A stretch of DNA of 39,804 bases from Prevotella sp. (GCA_017557185.1 JAFZAP010000049.1:1-39804); one strand, 5' to 3'; counted from the first letter of the stretch, positions 7,852 through 16,349 are shown. Notes: generated from the letters alone by a model not told the origin. Numbers and translations are program-made.

Positions 7852-8831
7852 TATTGGGTTTTGCTTTCTAGGAGATCGACCATGTTTTCGAGGAAAAGGA
7901 GTTCGTTTTCCTTGAGTTTGGACTTGGCCTTGAGTTGTTTATAGACCGAGGCGAGTTGCTGCATGGCGATTTTCAGGTCGGTCTGGTCCAGGCCGTCGGT
8001 ATTCTTGCACAGGTCGTAGAGTTTCGAGAGGTAGATGTAGCGCGAGTCCTTACTGTCGCTTTGTATCTTGTCCAGATAGAACAACATCTTTTTCATCCAG
8101 TTTTTCGCGTTGCCTGTGTCTGATGAGGAAGTGATGACAACGGTGCCTGATGCCGATTTCAGTCGTTCCATGCCTTCGTTGAAGCGTTCCATCCCAGCCT
8201 GCAGTTTCTCCATTTGGGCATTGAACGCTACTGTGTCTATATCAAAGTCATCAAAGGGCCAATTGTCGGAGTTGAATCTCAATGTGTGGACCTTGGACGC
8301 GACAGGACCGAAGGTGGTGATTACGCGGCCCTTGACACTGTCGCCGCTTGTGTTGCTCCACTCCAGGGTATAGGTGTTGCGGTAATTGGTGTTCTCCGAC
8401 AGGAAAAACCCCACCGTGTAGCAGTTGTCGGCGTCAGCGCCCACCAGGATGCTGTTCTCGTGACTGTAATAGAGGTTGATGCCGGAGTATAACCTGTCCT
8501 GATTGTCGTTGTTCAACCACAAGGTGTAGAGGTAGGGAACCTTTCCTCTTTTAGATTCGTTATTGATGAGCTGATATATGGCTTTGGCTTGGTCAATCAG
8601 ATGAGCCTCTCTGGGACCCAGTTTGAACTTGGCGATGCGGAGTTCACCGTCGTTTTGCCCGGTCTCGGGATCATTTTGGGCGTTGTAGGTGATTCCAATG
8701 CTACTGCTGTTGTTGGCATTTTTGGCGATTTTTTCCAGCGCCTCCTTTATCCTGCTCTCATAGTTGTTGGCACTCGCCATGACAGGCATGAGTAGTGTGA
8801 CCAGAGCGATAATATGGCTTAATGTCTTCAT
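7851..8831 (-). CDS. Exported hypothetical protein of the sigma-factor operon
   Basis: A 326-residue protein with a cleavable signal peptide (VMASANNYESR, cut at about residue 21). The middle region (about 90-190) looks like beta strands with Tyr/Asn-rich turns. The C-terminal third (about 205-326) is alpha-helical, with heptad-like stretches (QMEKLQAGMERFNEGMERL) and a Lys/Leu-rich tail. I do not recognise a family with certainty. Its ATG overlaps the stop of the upstream membrane protein by four bases (ATGA), so the two are translationally coupled and probably act together. It ends at the edge of an inverted-repeat element. Confidence 0.8.
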   Translation of the reverse strand: MKTLSHIIALVTLLMPVMASANNYESRIKEALEKIAKNANNSSSIGITYNAQNDPETGQNDGELRIAKFKLGPREAHLIDQAKAIYQLINNESKRGKVPYLYTLWLNNDNQDRLYSGINLYYSHENSILVGADADNCYTVGFFLSENTNYRNTYTLEWSNTSGDSVKGRVITTFGPVASKVHTLRFNSDNWPFDDFDIDTVAFNAQMEKLQAGMERFNEGMERLKSASGTVVITSSSDTGNAKNWMKKMLFYLDKIQSDSKDSRYIYLSKLYDLCKNTDGLDQTDLKIAMQQLASVYKQLKAKSKLKENELLFLENMVDLLESKTQ

Positions 8832-9538
8832 ATTTCGGGTATGTTGTTAGTGAGTTTTTGATTCAGTTCGTTTTCTATCTCTTGTTCCATGTCGATAAAG
8901 ACGATGTGACCGTCCTCGCCCATCACGGCCTTGAAGCCGTTGGCCTCCATATCAATGATGAAGGCGCGCCGACGCAGGTCTTGGAGTTCGCGTTGCAGTC
9001 GCTCGTTCTCTTTTACAAGTTTGGCATTTTCGGCTTGCAGATGACTTGCAGAATGCGAATGCTTCCGCTTGGTGGTTTGAGACGCAAGATGTTGCGTCTC
9101 TACCGTTGACGTGGGTCGGCTATGGAGAGACGCAAAATCTTGCGTCTCCACGCTGGGCGTTGAATCTGTCGGCGTGATGTTAGGCTTAACCACTGGCGTG
9201 GTTGTGGCAACTTCGGGAGCCTCGGACTGTGACGGTTGGTGCAATACGGCCGTTCCCACGATGGCAGCAGTGATGGCTGCGGCAGCGCCGATGCCCCACC
9301 AGCGGCGGCCCATAAGCCTGGTCAACGACGGTTGAGGCTTCTGCTCGGGTACCAAATCTCCCTCCATGCCGCAGTCGAAGTAGTTGAACATGACACGGTA
9401 GTCCTCCCACTCGGCGGGAACGTCACCGTTACGGAAGTAGTCGGCCAGCAGGGCTTCTTCTTCCACGTTGGTCTGCCCGTCCATAAATTTGTCGAGCAGT
9501 GCCTCTATCTGATGTTGTGAATACCGTTTCATTGTCAT
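8828..9538 (-). CDS. Putative anti-sigma factor-like membrane protein with a coiled coil
   Basis: A 236-residue protein. The N-terminal helical region (1-60, SQHQIEALLDKFMDGQTNVEEE) has the look of an anti-sigma N-terminal domain. One transmembrane helix lies at about 82-100. A Thr/Pro/Ser-rich linker (105-160) contains two repeat-derived heptapeptides (ETQDFAS at 131 and ETQHLAS at 147). The coiled coil is at about 165-192 (LQAENAKLVKENERLQRELQ), before a short C-terminal domain. It overlaps the sigma factor stop by 4 nt and the next gene's start by 4 nt. Anti-sigma function is inferred from position and topology. No zinc-binding HxxxCxxC motif is present. Confidence 0.75.
   Translation of the reverse strand: MTMKRYSQHQIEALLDKFMDGQTNVEEEALLADYFRNGDVPAEWEDYRVMFNYFDCGMEGDLVPEQKPQPSLTRLMGRRWWGIGAAAAITAAIVGTAVLHQPSQSEAPEVATTTPVVKPNITPTDSTPSVETQDFASLHSRPTSTVETQHLASQTTKRKHSHSASHLQAENAKLVKENERLQRELQDLRRRAFIIDMEANGFKAVMGEDGHIVFIDMEQEIENELNQKLTNNIPEI
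9079..9100. repeat. Palindromic repeat inside a coding sequence, copy 1
   Basis: GAGACGCAA-GATG-TTGCGTCTC is a perfect 9-bp palindrome with a 4-nt loop. It lies in the linker of the membrane protein and encodes part of ETQHLAS. Confidence 0.85.
9127..9148. repeat. Palindromic repeat inside a coding sequence, copy 2
   Basis: Same arms as copy 1 (GAGACGCAA and TTGCGTCTC) with loop AATC. Its centre is exactly 48 bp (16 codons) from copy 1, so both are read in the same frame. Confidence 0.85.
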
Positions 9539-10032
9539 TTCTTTCTATATTGTCTGATTTCTTCTAACAGTTGCCGCCTCGCTCTTGCCAGTAGGGTGTT
9601 CACGCTCGCTGGCGCAATGCCCAGGATGTCGGCGATTTGAGCGTTAGAACGATGTTCCACCTGTCTCATGTGCAGGACGGCGTGCAGGGTGGACGGCAAA
9701 TTCCTGATGCGCTCCTGCAGCCATCGCTCGTCCTCGCGTTGGACGATGATGTCCAGAGGCGAGGGGACGGTCTGGCTGACGGCCTGCCGCTCATCGAGCG
9801 GGAGCGGCGGCTTTCTGCGCAAGCGGTTCAGGGTCAGGTGGCGGGCAATCGTCGAGGCGTAGCCATCGGGATTGTAGAGCCGGGGATCATCACGCATCTG
9901 CCACAAGCGCAGCATCGTCTCCTGGGCGATGTCCTCGGCTGTGTCGGCATCGGCGCCCGCCGTAGCGGCCGCTTGCAGGGCCAGTGCCCTGAGTCGAGGT
10001 GCTTGTTTCTCAAATGCGTCTATCGTCATCAA
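9535..10032 (-). CDS. ECF-type RNA polymerase sigma factor
   Basis: A 165-residue sigma-70 family protein. Region 2 is at about residues 10-75 (DTAEDIAQETMLRLWQ, then NPDGYASTIARHLTLNRLRR). Region 4 is at about 105-160 (LPSTLHAVLHMRQVEH, then NAQIADILGIAPASVNTLLARARRQL, a clear helix-turn-helix). It directs RNA polymerase to a dedicated promoter set, usually for envelope functions in Bacteroidota. It is first in a minus-strand operon, overlapping the putative anti-sigma gene by ATGA. The start may be the first or second ATG (MM). The family assignment is secure but the regulon is unknown. Confidence 0.94.
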   Translation of the reverse strand: MMTIDAFEKQAPRLRALALQAAATAGADADTAEDIAQETMLRLWQMRDDPRLYNPDGYASTIARHLTLNRLRRKPPLPLDERQAVSQTVPSPLDIIVQREDERWLQERIRNLPSTLHAVLHMRQVEHRSNAQIADILGIAPASVNTLLARARRQLLEEIRQYRKK

Positions 10033-10308
10033 TTGGTTCTTATCGTTGTGATGTTACACTATAATAACACGCAAGATGCCCGTTTTTAAACAAGAAAACC
10101 GAGTTTTTTTTGAAACGGTGATTTATAATGGCTACAAATGTCATTAAAAATGCTGATTGGATTTGTTGATGGCATTGGAAAAAAAGAGCCCACCGAAGTC
10201 ATCGGTGAGCTCGTTTATCGATAGATTGGCTAAAGAGCTAGTCGCATACTATAGATCTGAAAGATGATAGCTCAGTGCCAATGCAGAACCGTCTGGAAAC
10301 TCGGCTGT
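10033..10308. other. Intergenic region upstream of the sigma factor gene
   Basis: Holds the presumed promoter side of the sigma operon (10033-10130, AT-rich with no clear TAnnTTTG) and the terminator described separately. No gene is seen. Confidence 0.5.
10179..10212 (-). terminator. Terminator of the large oxidoreductase gene
   Basis: GAGCCCACCGA (10186-10196) pairs with TCGGTGAGCTC (10202-10212) with one mismatch. The minus strand then reads seven T residues. It lies about 100 nt after the stop of the 10309-13542 gene. Confidence 0.85.
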
Positions 10309-13300
10309 TTACTGGAATGCGTTCTCGCTCAGTCCCTTGCCACCGATGGCGAGGTCCTTCATGTACTCGGGAACGGGCTTGCCCAGATACTTGTCCACAT
10401 AGAGCTTGGCGAGATACTGGCCGAGCATGAAACCGTGTCCACGCAGACCGGTAAGCAGACCGGCCTCGGGATCGATGATGTAGCGCGGCTCGATGTAGTA
10501 GCCTGCCCATACGGCATGGAAACCGACGGATGCCAGGTTAGGTATCCACTGGGCAAACATCTCGCTCACGATCTTGAGGAAGGCTTGGCTGTTGTACTTC
10601 AGGTTCTGGCGTGCCTCATAGGGATCGCAATCGGGAGAAGCGCAGCCGATGATTTGTCCGGTGTGCAAGAACTGCTGACCGTAAACAGCATTGAAGCCCT
10701 TGTAGTGACGGCGGTCGATAATCATATCGAGCGAGTCGCCGTTGATACCCATATTGGGCAGACGGCGCGTGATGAATGCCTGGTGCTTCACAGGATACAG
10801 ACCTGTGTCGAGGCCGAGTTGGTCGTTGAACTTCTCGGCTCCCCACCCCATCGCGTTGACGAAATGGTCGCAGGTGTATTCCACATAATGTCCCTCGTGG
10901 TCGCGAACCAACGCAACATAACGTCCGCCCACCTTCTGAACATGCAGCAGCTCACAGTCCTCGTAATAGCGGCCACCCTTCTCCACGCCGATGCCGCGGA
11001 TGTAGTCGATGACGCGTCCGGGCGTGGCCTGCCAACAGTCGCGGGTGATGAGTGCGTGGCTGTAGGTATCCTTGCTGTCGTCCCACAGCGGTGAGATCTC
11101 CTTCTTGAAGTCCTTGCGCTCAATCATATAGGCATCGCTCCACGCTCGCGAGGCATCCAACGACCTGTATGTAGCCTCATCGTGCACCAAATTGACATAG
11201 TGCGTCGTGCGGTAGTTGATGTTGTATTCCTGCTGCATCTGCTTGAAGATCTCATGATTGTGGACAGCGATATCGGCGATGTCGGGATTAGAGAAGGCCG
11301 GACGACCGCCGCCAATGCAGCGCCACGAGGCTCCGCGGCTGTAGTTGATCATCACCGGACGCTTGCCAGCCTCGGAGAAATAGCGGAACAGCGCGCTGCC
11401 CGCAATACCGCCGCCGGCAATGAATACTTCCACCTGCTCCTTCCTCACATCGTTCATCTTCGGGAATACAAACTCTTCCTTCGTCTGCGCGTTGAAGAGG
11501 TCGCCCAAGGTGACGGGGTTCGACAACGGAGCTCGCGGTGTGGCATCGCCCACCAGCTCAATGCCGTAGCTGCGCAGAATCTGCCGGGCACGCGGGATAC
11601 ACCGCTTGCCGCGACAAGGTCCCATACCCAGACGGGTGATGTGCTTCAACTCGTCGACCGATATCGTCTTGCGGTCGCCAACCACTTCCAGCACGCGGTC
11701 GAGCTTGATGTCTTCACAATGACAGACATAGGGGGAAGCCCCACCCCGGCCCTCCCCAGTAGGGAGGGAGGGGGCTAGAGATTCGGGATAACGGTCCTTG
11801 AGGATGAAGCCCTTCACATCGGTGAGATTGAGCGAGCCACTGCTCCTCACGCGCGCCACATTTGTCTTGTTGGGCTTGCGCAGGATTCTCTCAACGACTC
11901 CCTCGCCGATCTTCTTGCCATCGTTGTCGACCAGGTAAACTTCGGCACCTTCGTCAACCTCATACTCGATGGGCAGGAAGCAGACGTTCTTCTTCAGGTC
12001 GTAGCCGAAGATGGCCAAGCCCGGACAACTGTTGACACATTGCATACAGCCGAAGCACTTGTCGTAGTCAACCGTCGGCGTGGTGTTGGTGGCGGGCTTG
12101 CTGATAGCGCCCTGCGGACAACTGAACGAGCAGGGATTGCAGGCAAAGCCGTAGAGGCAGTCGAGCTGCACGAAGGGCTTCTGCGCCATACGCTCAGCAG
12201 TAGGCAGGTTAGGCTTCTCAAGAATGCGAACGGGATGCTGCTGCGAGTCGATATACTGGCGCGAAATGTCCAGATATTCATCGTAGTTGAAGCGAATGCC
12301 CTTCGCCTGAGCCACTTCGTAAGCAGCCTGACGGCCACGAAGTACCGCACTGGTGCCTTCGCCGATGCGGATGGCATCGCCCACACCATAGGTGTTCTGT
12401 CCGAACACCTCGCGACCCTTCACCAACAACTGATTGTCGGGAATCAGACCGGTACAAATATTGATGATGTCAATGCCGTCGATTACCTGTTCTGTGCCGG
12501 GAATGGCCTTGAAGTTCTCGCACTTCGCAATCACCGCACCCGTCACGCCCGTATAGTCGGCATTAGGGATGGCGCGCACCAGCGTGTAGCCCGTCATGAT
12601 GGGAATGCCTAAACGTCTGACGCGGTTGGCCTGCACGGGGAAGCCTCCCTCACGGGGCATAGCCTCGATGATGGCCTTGATGGTAGCTCCGGCCTGCATG
12701 CCCTGATAGGACGTCAGGTAGCCGATGTTGCCCGCGCCCACAGTGAGCACACGCTTGCCCAAGAGGGTGTGCTCCTGGTTCATCATCTTCTGGAACACAG
12801 CGGCAGTATAGACTCCCGGCACGTCGTCATTTTCAAATGTCGGCATGAAGGGAACGGCTCCCGTTGCCACCACCAGAAACTCGGCATCCACATATGCTAT
12901 CTCGCCCGTGACGATGTTCTTGATGGCCACACGGCGACCTTCCAACAGGTCCCAAACCGTATTATTCAACAGAATGCCCTCGTGGTTCTCGCCGGCCAGC
13001 GTCTTGGCAATGTCGAAACCGCGCATGCCGCCGAACTTCTTCTCCTTCTCGAAGAAAAAGAACTGATGCGTCTGCATATTGAACTGACCACCTATCTTGC
13101 TGTTGTTGTCGATTACGATATTGTCGATGCCGAAGGCGTTCAGCTGCTCACGGCAGGCAAGACCGGCAGGACCGGCACCGATGATGGCCACCTGCGTCTT
13201 GTACACCTTCACCTCACGCGGTTCATGTGTGCGAACCTCAGGAATCGTCGCTTCGCCTTCGTCAATACGGCGCACCTCCTTCACACCGTCGACCTTGGTG

Positions 13301-13542
13301 ATGCAGATGCGGCGCACCTCGCCATCGACGAGCATCTCACAGGCTCCGCACTTGCCGATGCCGCAGTTCAGACTGCGGTTGCGGCCGTCGAGGCTGTGAC
13401 TGTGAACAGGATAGCCCGCCTGGTGCAAAGCGGCGGCTATCGTATAGCCCTTCCGACCCTGTACCTTGTGTTCTTCATACATAAATTCCACCATCTCGCC
13501 CTGCGGGATGTCTAAGATGGGATGAGTTTCAATTCTGTACAT
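10309..13542 (-). CDS. Multidomain FAD/Fe-S oxidoreductase (Fer2 / Pyr_redox / 4Fe-4S / BFD-like / DAO fusion)
   Basis: A 1077-residue fusion. Residues about 1-95 are a [2Fe-2S] ferredoxin-type domain with Cys60, 65, 68 and 80 (LNCGIGKCGACEM...RRIC). Residues 115-440 form a pyridine-nucleotide-disulphide-type FAD domain (IIGAGPAGLAC at 120-130). Residues about 455-515 carry two 4Fe-4S clusters (NPCSFSCPQG and CFGCMQCVNSCPG). A BFD-like [2Fe-2S] segment starts at about 603 (YVCHCED ... GPCRGKRC). Residues 700-1077 are a DAO-family FAD domain (IAGGGIAGSALF). The order resembles sarcosine-oxidase alpha/HcnABC-type amine or imino-acid dehydrogenases joined into one chain. The substrate is unknown. 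An in-frame repeat insert (about residues 589-602) precedes the BFD-like cysteines. It is monocistronic. Confidence 0.88.
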   Translation of the reverse strand: MYRIETHPILDIPQGEMVEFMYEEHKVQGRKGYTIAAALHQAGYPVHSHSLDGRNRSLNCGIGKCGACEMLVDGEVRRICITKVDGVKEVRRIDEGEATIPEVRTHEPREVKVYKTQVAIIGAGPAGLACREQLNAFGIDNIVIDNNSKIGGQFNMQTHQFFFFEKEKKFGGMRGFDIAKTLAGENHEGILLNNTVWDLLEGRRVAIKNIVTGEIAYVDAEFLVVATGAVPFMPTFENDDVPGVYTAAVFQKMMNQEHTLLGKRVLTVGAGNIGYLTSYQGMQAGATIKAIIEAMPREGGFPVQANRVRRLGIPIMTGYTLVRAIPNADYTGVTGAVIAKCENFKAIPGTEQVIDGIDIINICTGLIPDNQLLVKGREVFGQNTYGVGDAIRIGEGTSAVLRGRQAAYEVAQAKGIRFNYDEYLDISRQYIDSQQHPVRILEKPNLPTAERMAQKPFVQLDCLYGFACNPCSFSCPQGAISKPATNTTPTVDYDKCFGCMQCVNSCPGLAIFGYDLKKNVCFLPIEYEVDEGAEVYLVDNDGKKIGEGVVERILRKPNKTNVARVRSSGSLNLTDVKGFILKDRYPESLAPSLPTGEGRGGASPYVCHCEDIKLDRVLEVVGDRKTISVDELKHITRLGMGPCRGKRCIPRARQILRSYGIELVGDATPRAPLSNPVTLGDLFNAQTKEEFVFPKMNDVRKEQVEVFIAGGGIAGSALFRYFSEAGKRPVMINYSRGASWRCIGGGRPAFSNPDIADIAVHNHEIFKQMQQEYNINYRTTHYVNLVHDEATYRSLDASRAWSDAYMIERKDFKKEISPLWDDSKDTYSHALITRDCWQATPGRVIDYIRGIGVEKGGRYYEDCELLHVQKVGGRYVALVRDHEGHYVEYTCDHFVNAMGWGAEKFNDQLGLDTGLYPVKHQAFITRRLPNMGINGDSLDMIIDRRHYKGFNAVYGQQFLHTGQIIGCASPDCDPYEARQNLKYNSQAFLKIVSEMFAQWIPNLASVGFHAVWAGYYIEPRYIIDPEAGLLTGLRGHGFMLGQYLAKLYVDKYLGKPVPEYMKDLAIGGKGLSENAFQ
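11737..11776. repeat. In-frame GC-rich palindromic element within the oxidoreductase gene
   Basis: On the coding (minus) strand it encodes [15 protein letters not shown] between the redox domain and the BFD-like cysteines. Nested inverted arms are AGCCCC/GGGGCT and CCCTCCC/GGGAGGG. Thirty-three of 34 bases match the element at 30555-30588 inside the GH130 gene, in the same coding orientation and frame. Confidence 0.9.
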
Positions 13543-13613
13543 AATGTGTTTTCTCTTGATAGGTTAGTCGTGGGTGAACAACGCCGCCCGAACTTCTGTT
13601 ATGTTTTCGCTTG

Positions 13614-13621
13614 CAAAAATA
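13614..13621 (-). promoter_or_regulatory. -7 box of the large oxidoreductase gene
   Basis: The minus strand reads TATTTTTG, a full match to TAnnTTTG. It lies about 70 nt before the start codon at 13542. Confidence 0.65.
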
Positions 13622-13671
13622 CACATTATTTTGTTAACTCACAAAATAAGCGATGCATTTTTTTTAAATTT

Positions 13672-14592
13672 TTACCCAATAGATGAAATGTTGCGGGGGT
13701 GGTGCTGGAGGATTTCCTCACGCAGGGTAGTGGTATCGATATGAGTGTAGATTTCGGTAGTGCCGATATCCTCATGACCCAGCATCGCCTGGATAACGCG
13801 CAGGTCGGCTCCACCTTCGAGGAGAGCGGTGGCGAAGGAGTGGCGAAGGGTGTGGGGAGAGATGGTCTTCTGGATGCCTGCAGCCTCGGCCTGTTGCTTC
13901 ACCATGATGAGAATCATCGTGCGGGTGAGATGGGCTCCGCGGCGGTTCAGGAACACGTAGTCTTCTTCGCCTGGCTTGATGGTCATAAGGTTGCGGTCGT
14001 AGAACCATAGTTGCAACTCATGGATGGCTCGCTGGGAGATGGGCACGAGGCGCTCCTTCGAGCCCTTGCCCATCACGCGCACGTAACCGTCGTCGAGGAA
14101 AAGGTCGGAAAGCCGCAGGTGGGTGAGCTCGCTGACGCGCAGACCACAGGAGAACAGCACTTCGATGATGGCGCGGTTGCGCTGTCCCTCAGGTTTTGAG
14201 AGGTCGATGCTGTTTTCGAGTTGGTCAACTTCGGCGGTGGTGAGCACCTCGGGCAGATGTTCGCCCAGACGTGGCGACTCGAGGAGTTCGGTGGGGTCGG
14301 CATCGATGCGTCCGTCGAGCAGCAGCCAACGGTAGAACGAGCGCACGCCGCTGAGGATGCGTGCCTGCGATGTCGGGCCGATGCCGAGTTCGTGAATACC
14401 TGCTGCAAAATGCTGCAGATCCTCCAACTTTATCTGCAACACGTCCTTCTGCTCACGATGGCAATAGGCGAGCAGATGACCGAGGTCGTGACGATAGGCC
14501 TCGAGGGTGTTGGGAGAATAGTTGCGCTCCAATTTCAGATAGCGCACGTATGCTCTGACGATATTTTCCTCTGATTTCTTGTCAGTTTGCAT
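13672..14592 (-). CDS. xerD: Tyrosine recombinase XerD
   Basis: A 306-residue site-specific recombinase that with XerC resolves chromosome dimers at dif. The SAM-like N-terminal domain (about 10-95) is followed by the catalytic domain with Arg152 (SCGLRVSEL), the GKGSKER beta-hairpin lysine, His247 and Arg250 (HTLRH), His273 (LGHEDI) and Tyr282 (TEIYTH). All catalytic residues are present. The start is ATG 14592. A GTG at 14616 would extend the frame by eight residues but lies inside the TACCTTTG promoter box. Length and lack of neighbouring mobile genes favour the housekeeping XerD over an integron or phage integrase. Confidence 0.94.
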   Translation of the reverse strand: MQTDKKSEENIVRAYVRYLKLERNYSPNTLEAYRHDLGHLLAYCHREQKDVLQIKLEDLQHFAAGIHELGIGPTSQARILSGVRSFYRWLLLDGRIDADPTELLESPRLGEHLPEVLTTAEVDQLENSIDLSKPEGQRNRAIIEVLFSCGLRVSELTHLRLSDLFLDDGYVRVMGKGSKERLVPISQRAIHELQLWFYDRNLMTIKPGEEDYVFLNRRGAHLTRTMILIMVKQQAEAAGIQKTISPHTLRHSFATALLEGGADLRVIQAMLGHEDIGTTEIYTHIDTTTLREEILQHHPRNISSIG

Positions 14593-14615
14593 GAAAAATC
14601 GTAACTTTGTCGGCA

Positions 14616-14623
14616 CAAAGGTA
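14616..14623 (-). promoter_or_regulatory. -7 box of xerD
   Basis: The minus strand reads TACCTTTG, an exact TAnnTTTG match, 23 nt from the ATG at 14592. It decides against the upstream GTG start. Confidence 0.75.
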
Positions 14624-14630
14624 CAAAAAA

Positions 14631-14660
14631 GTTGAGAGTTGAGCGTTGAGAGTTGAGAGT
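14631..14660 (+). repeat. Short-word array (GTTGAGAG/GTTGAGCG)
   Basis: About four successive imperfect copies of an 8-nt GTTGAGAG word between the divergent xerD and aroQ promoters. Confidence 0.7.
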
Positions 14661-14701
14661 TTTTCTGTTAAAGAAGTTAAAGAAATAAGATTATAGAACC
14701 G

Positions 14702-15130
14702 ATGAAGAAAATTCTGATTGTAAATGGCCCGAACCTGAATCTGTTGGGCCGCAGGGAACCGGGCATCTATGGCTCGGAGAGTTTCGACGACTACCTCGCA
14801 TCGCTGCGCAAGCGCTATGAAGGTGTAGCCACAATCGACTATTTCCAGAGCAACTGCGAGGGTAAGCTCATCGACCGACTGCAGCAGGCTGGCTTCGGCG
14901 AGGCCGACGGCATCGTGTTCAACGCCGGTGCCTACACCCATACCAGCATAGCGCTGGGCGACTGCATCCGCGCCATCAAGACTCCAGTGGTGGAGGTACA
15001 TATCTCGAATGTACACGCGCGCGAGGAGTTCCGCCACCACTCCATGCTGGCAGCAGCCTGCAAGGGCGTAATCTGCGGCTTCGGCCTCGACTCCTATCGT
15101 CTGGCCGTAGAAGCTTTGCTACAGGACTAA
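14702..15130 (+). CDS. aroQ: Type II 3-dehydroquinate dehydratase
   Basis: A 142-residue enzyme that converts 3-dehydroquinate to 3-dehydroshikimate, the third step of the shikimate pathway, in the cytoplasm as a dodecamer. Signatures are NGPNLNLLGRREPGIYG at the N-terminus (catalytic Tyr in the lid loop), FNAGAYTHTS (substrate-binding Asn) and VHISNVHAREEFRHHS (catalytic His region). The length is normal for the type II family. The start codon is ATG 14702. It is followed after 16 nt by an O-methyltransferase gene, so the two are probably co-transcribed. Confidence 0.96.
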   Translation: MKKILIVNGPNLNLLGRREPGIYGSESFDDYLASLRKRYEGVATIDYFQSNCEGKLIDRLQQAGFGEADGIVFNAGAYTHTSIALGDCIRAIKTPVVEVHISNVHAREEFRHHSMLAAACKGVICGFGLDSYRLAVEALLQD

Positions 15131-15146
15131 CCGCTCCGAGCTGAAG

Positions 15147-15794
15147 ATGACGCAAGAACCACTGTACACCAACCAGGAAGACTACATTCTGCAGCACATA
15201 GAGCCGGAACCGGAATACCTGCATCGGCTGTGGCGTGCCACCAACGTGCATACGATTCACGGACACATGGTGAGCGGACACTTGCAGGGTCGGCTGCTGA
15301 AGATGCTGGTGCAGATCAAACAACCGCTGAATGTGCTCGAAGTGGGCACCTTCAGCGGTTATAGTGCTATTTGTCTGGCAGAGGGACTGGGGCCGAGCGG
15401 ACACCTGTGGACCTTCGAAGTGAACGACGAGATGGAGGAATTCACACGGCCGTGGATTGAAAACTCGGCTGTCGCCGACCGCATCACATTCCGTATCGGC
15501 GATGCAAACGTTGAGGCTCCGAAGCTGGGCATCGTGTTCGATATGGCTTTTATCGACGGCGACAAGCGCACCTACGTGGAGACCTACGAGACGGTGCTTG
15601 CCCTGATGCAGCCGGGTGGACTGATTCTCGTTGATAACACGCTGTGGGACGGCCACATCACCGACCCTGCCTACGACCGCGACCACCAGACGGCAGGTAT
15701 CCGCCGCTTCAACGACTACGTGGCCAACGACACCCGTGTCGACAAGGTTATCCTCCCGCTACGCGACGGACTGACAATGCTAATAAAGAAATAG
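15147..15794 (+). CDS. SAM-dependent O-methyltransferase (class I, catechol-type fold)
   Basis: A 215-residue cytoplasmic enzyme of the Methyltransf_3 family. The SAM site is LEVGTFSGYSAICLAEGL (about residues 65-82). Motif II/III is seen in DMAFIDGDKRTYVETYE and GGLILVDNTLWDGHI, which hold the metal-binding Asp and Asn residues of the caffeoyl-CoA/catechol O-methyltransferase group. The acceptor is unknown. It is coupled with aroQ in an operon, as often found in Bacteroidota, although a direct pathway link is not evident. Confidence 0.92.
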   Translation: MTQEPLYTNQEDYILQHIEPEPEYLHRLWRATNVHTIHGHMVSGHLQGRLLKMLVQIKQPLNVLEVGTFSGYSAICLAEGLGPSGHLWTFEVNDEMEEFTRPWIENSAVADRITFRIGDANVEAPKLGIVFDMAFIDGDKRTYVETYETVLALMQPGGLILVDNTLWDGHITDPAYDRDHQTAGIRRFNDYVANDTRVDKVILPLRDGLTMLIKK

Positions 15795-15824
15795 GGAGGC
15801 CCTTTTTATTTTCTAATTCTTTAC

Positions 15825-16310
15825 TTACAGGTAGATACCGAATCCGAGGCGGAATCCTATCTTCGAGTAATCGCTGTGATCATTGAACGACTGCTGGTAG
15901 TAGAGGACCGGTTCGATGGTCACCGTACGGCTGATGAAGAAGGCATAGCCCACCTCAACACCTGGCATCACGTCGTTGTAGCCACCAGCTCCATGCACGT
16001 ACTTGCAGTTAGCACCCAGGAAAATGCCGTTCTGGATCAAGTAGTAGCGACCACCGCCACCCAGCTCCACAACATCGTTTTTCAGATTGTCGCCTGCATG
16101 CTGCCATCCGGCTGTAGCATAGAGCTGCACATCGTCGGCAATAAAGTAGCCCAACTGTCCCTGCAACCCGATACTGATTTTCTCGGCACCGCTATAGCTG
16201 AGGTTGAGTCCGGTGAGCGAAGCGCCCGAATAGAACTTTCCCTGTTCAAACTGTGCACTGGCTACAAGCGGCATCAGCGTCACCACTAAGATCACTAATA
16301 GTTTCTTCAT
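15825..16310 (-). CDS. Small outer-membrane beta-barrel protein (porin family)
   Basis: A 161-residue exported protein: signal peptide 1-20 (LVASAQ), then eight or so amphipathic strands ending in GFRLGFGIYL, the typical OmpA/OmpW-like barrel finish with a terminal hydrophobic residue. The start at 16310 (MKKLLVILVV) is preferred. The longer open frame from 16352 would begin inside the TAATTTTG promoter box. No plug or ligand motif is visible. It ends 30 nt from the convergent methyltransferase gene. Confidence 0.86.
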   Translation of the reverse strand: MKKLLVILVVTLMPLVASAQFEQGKFYSGASLTGLNLSYSGAEKISIGLQGQLGYFIADDVQLYATAGWQHAGDNLKNDVVELGGGGRYYLIQNGIFLGANCKYVHGAGGYNDVMPGVEVGYAFFISRTVTIEPVLYYQQSFNDHSDYSKIGFRLGFGIYL

Positions 16311-16349
16311 AATTTGTCTGTTTTTGTTTGATGAATGATTATTCTGATA

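Noticed and set aside
13672-14592. XerD-like gene as a phage or integrative-element integrase
   Set aside because: Length and motifs match housekeeping XerD, with no att site, tRNA or phage genes around it.
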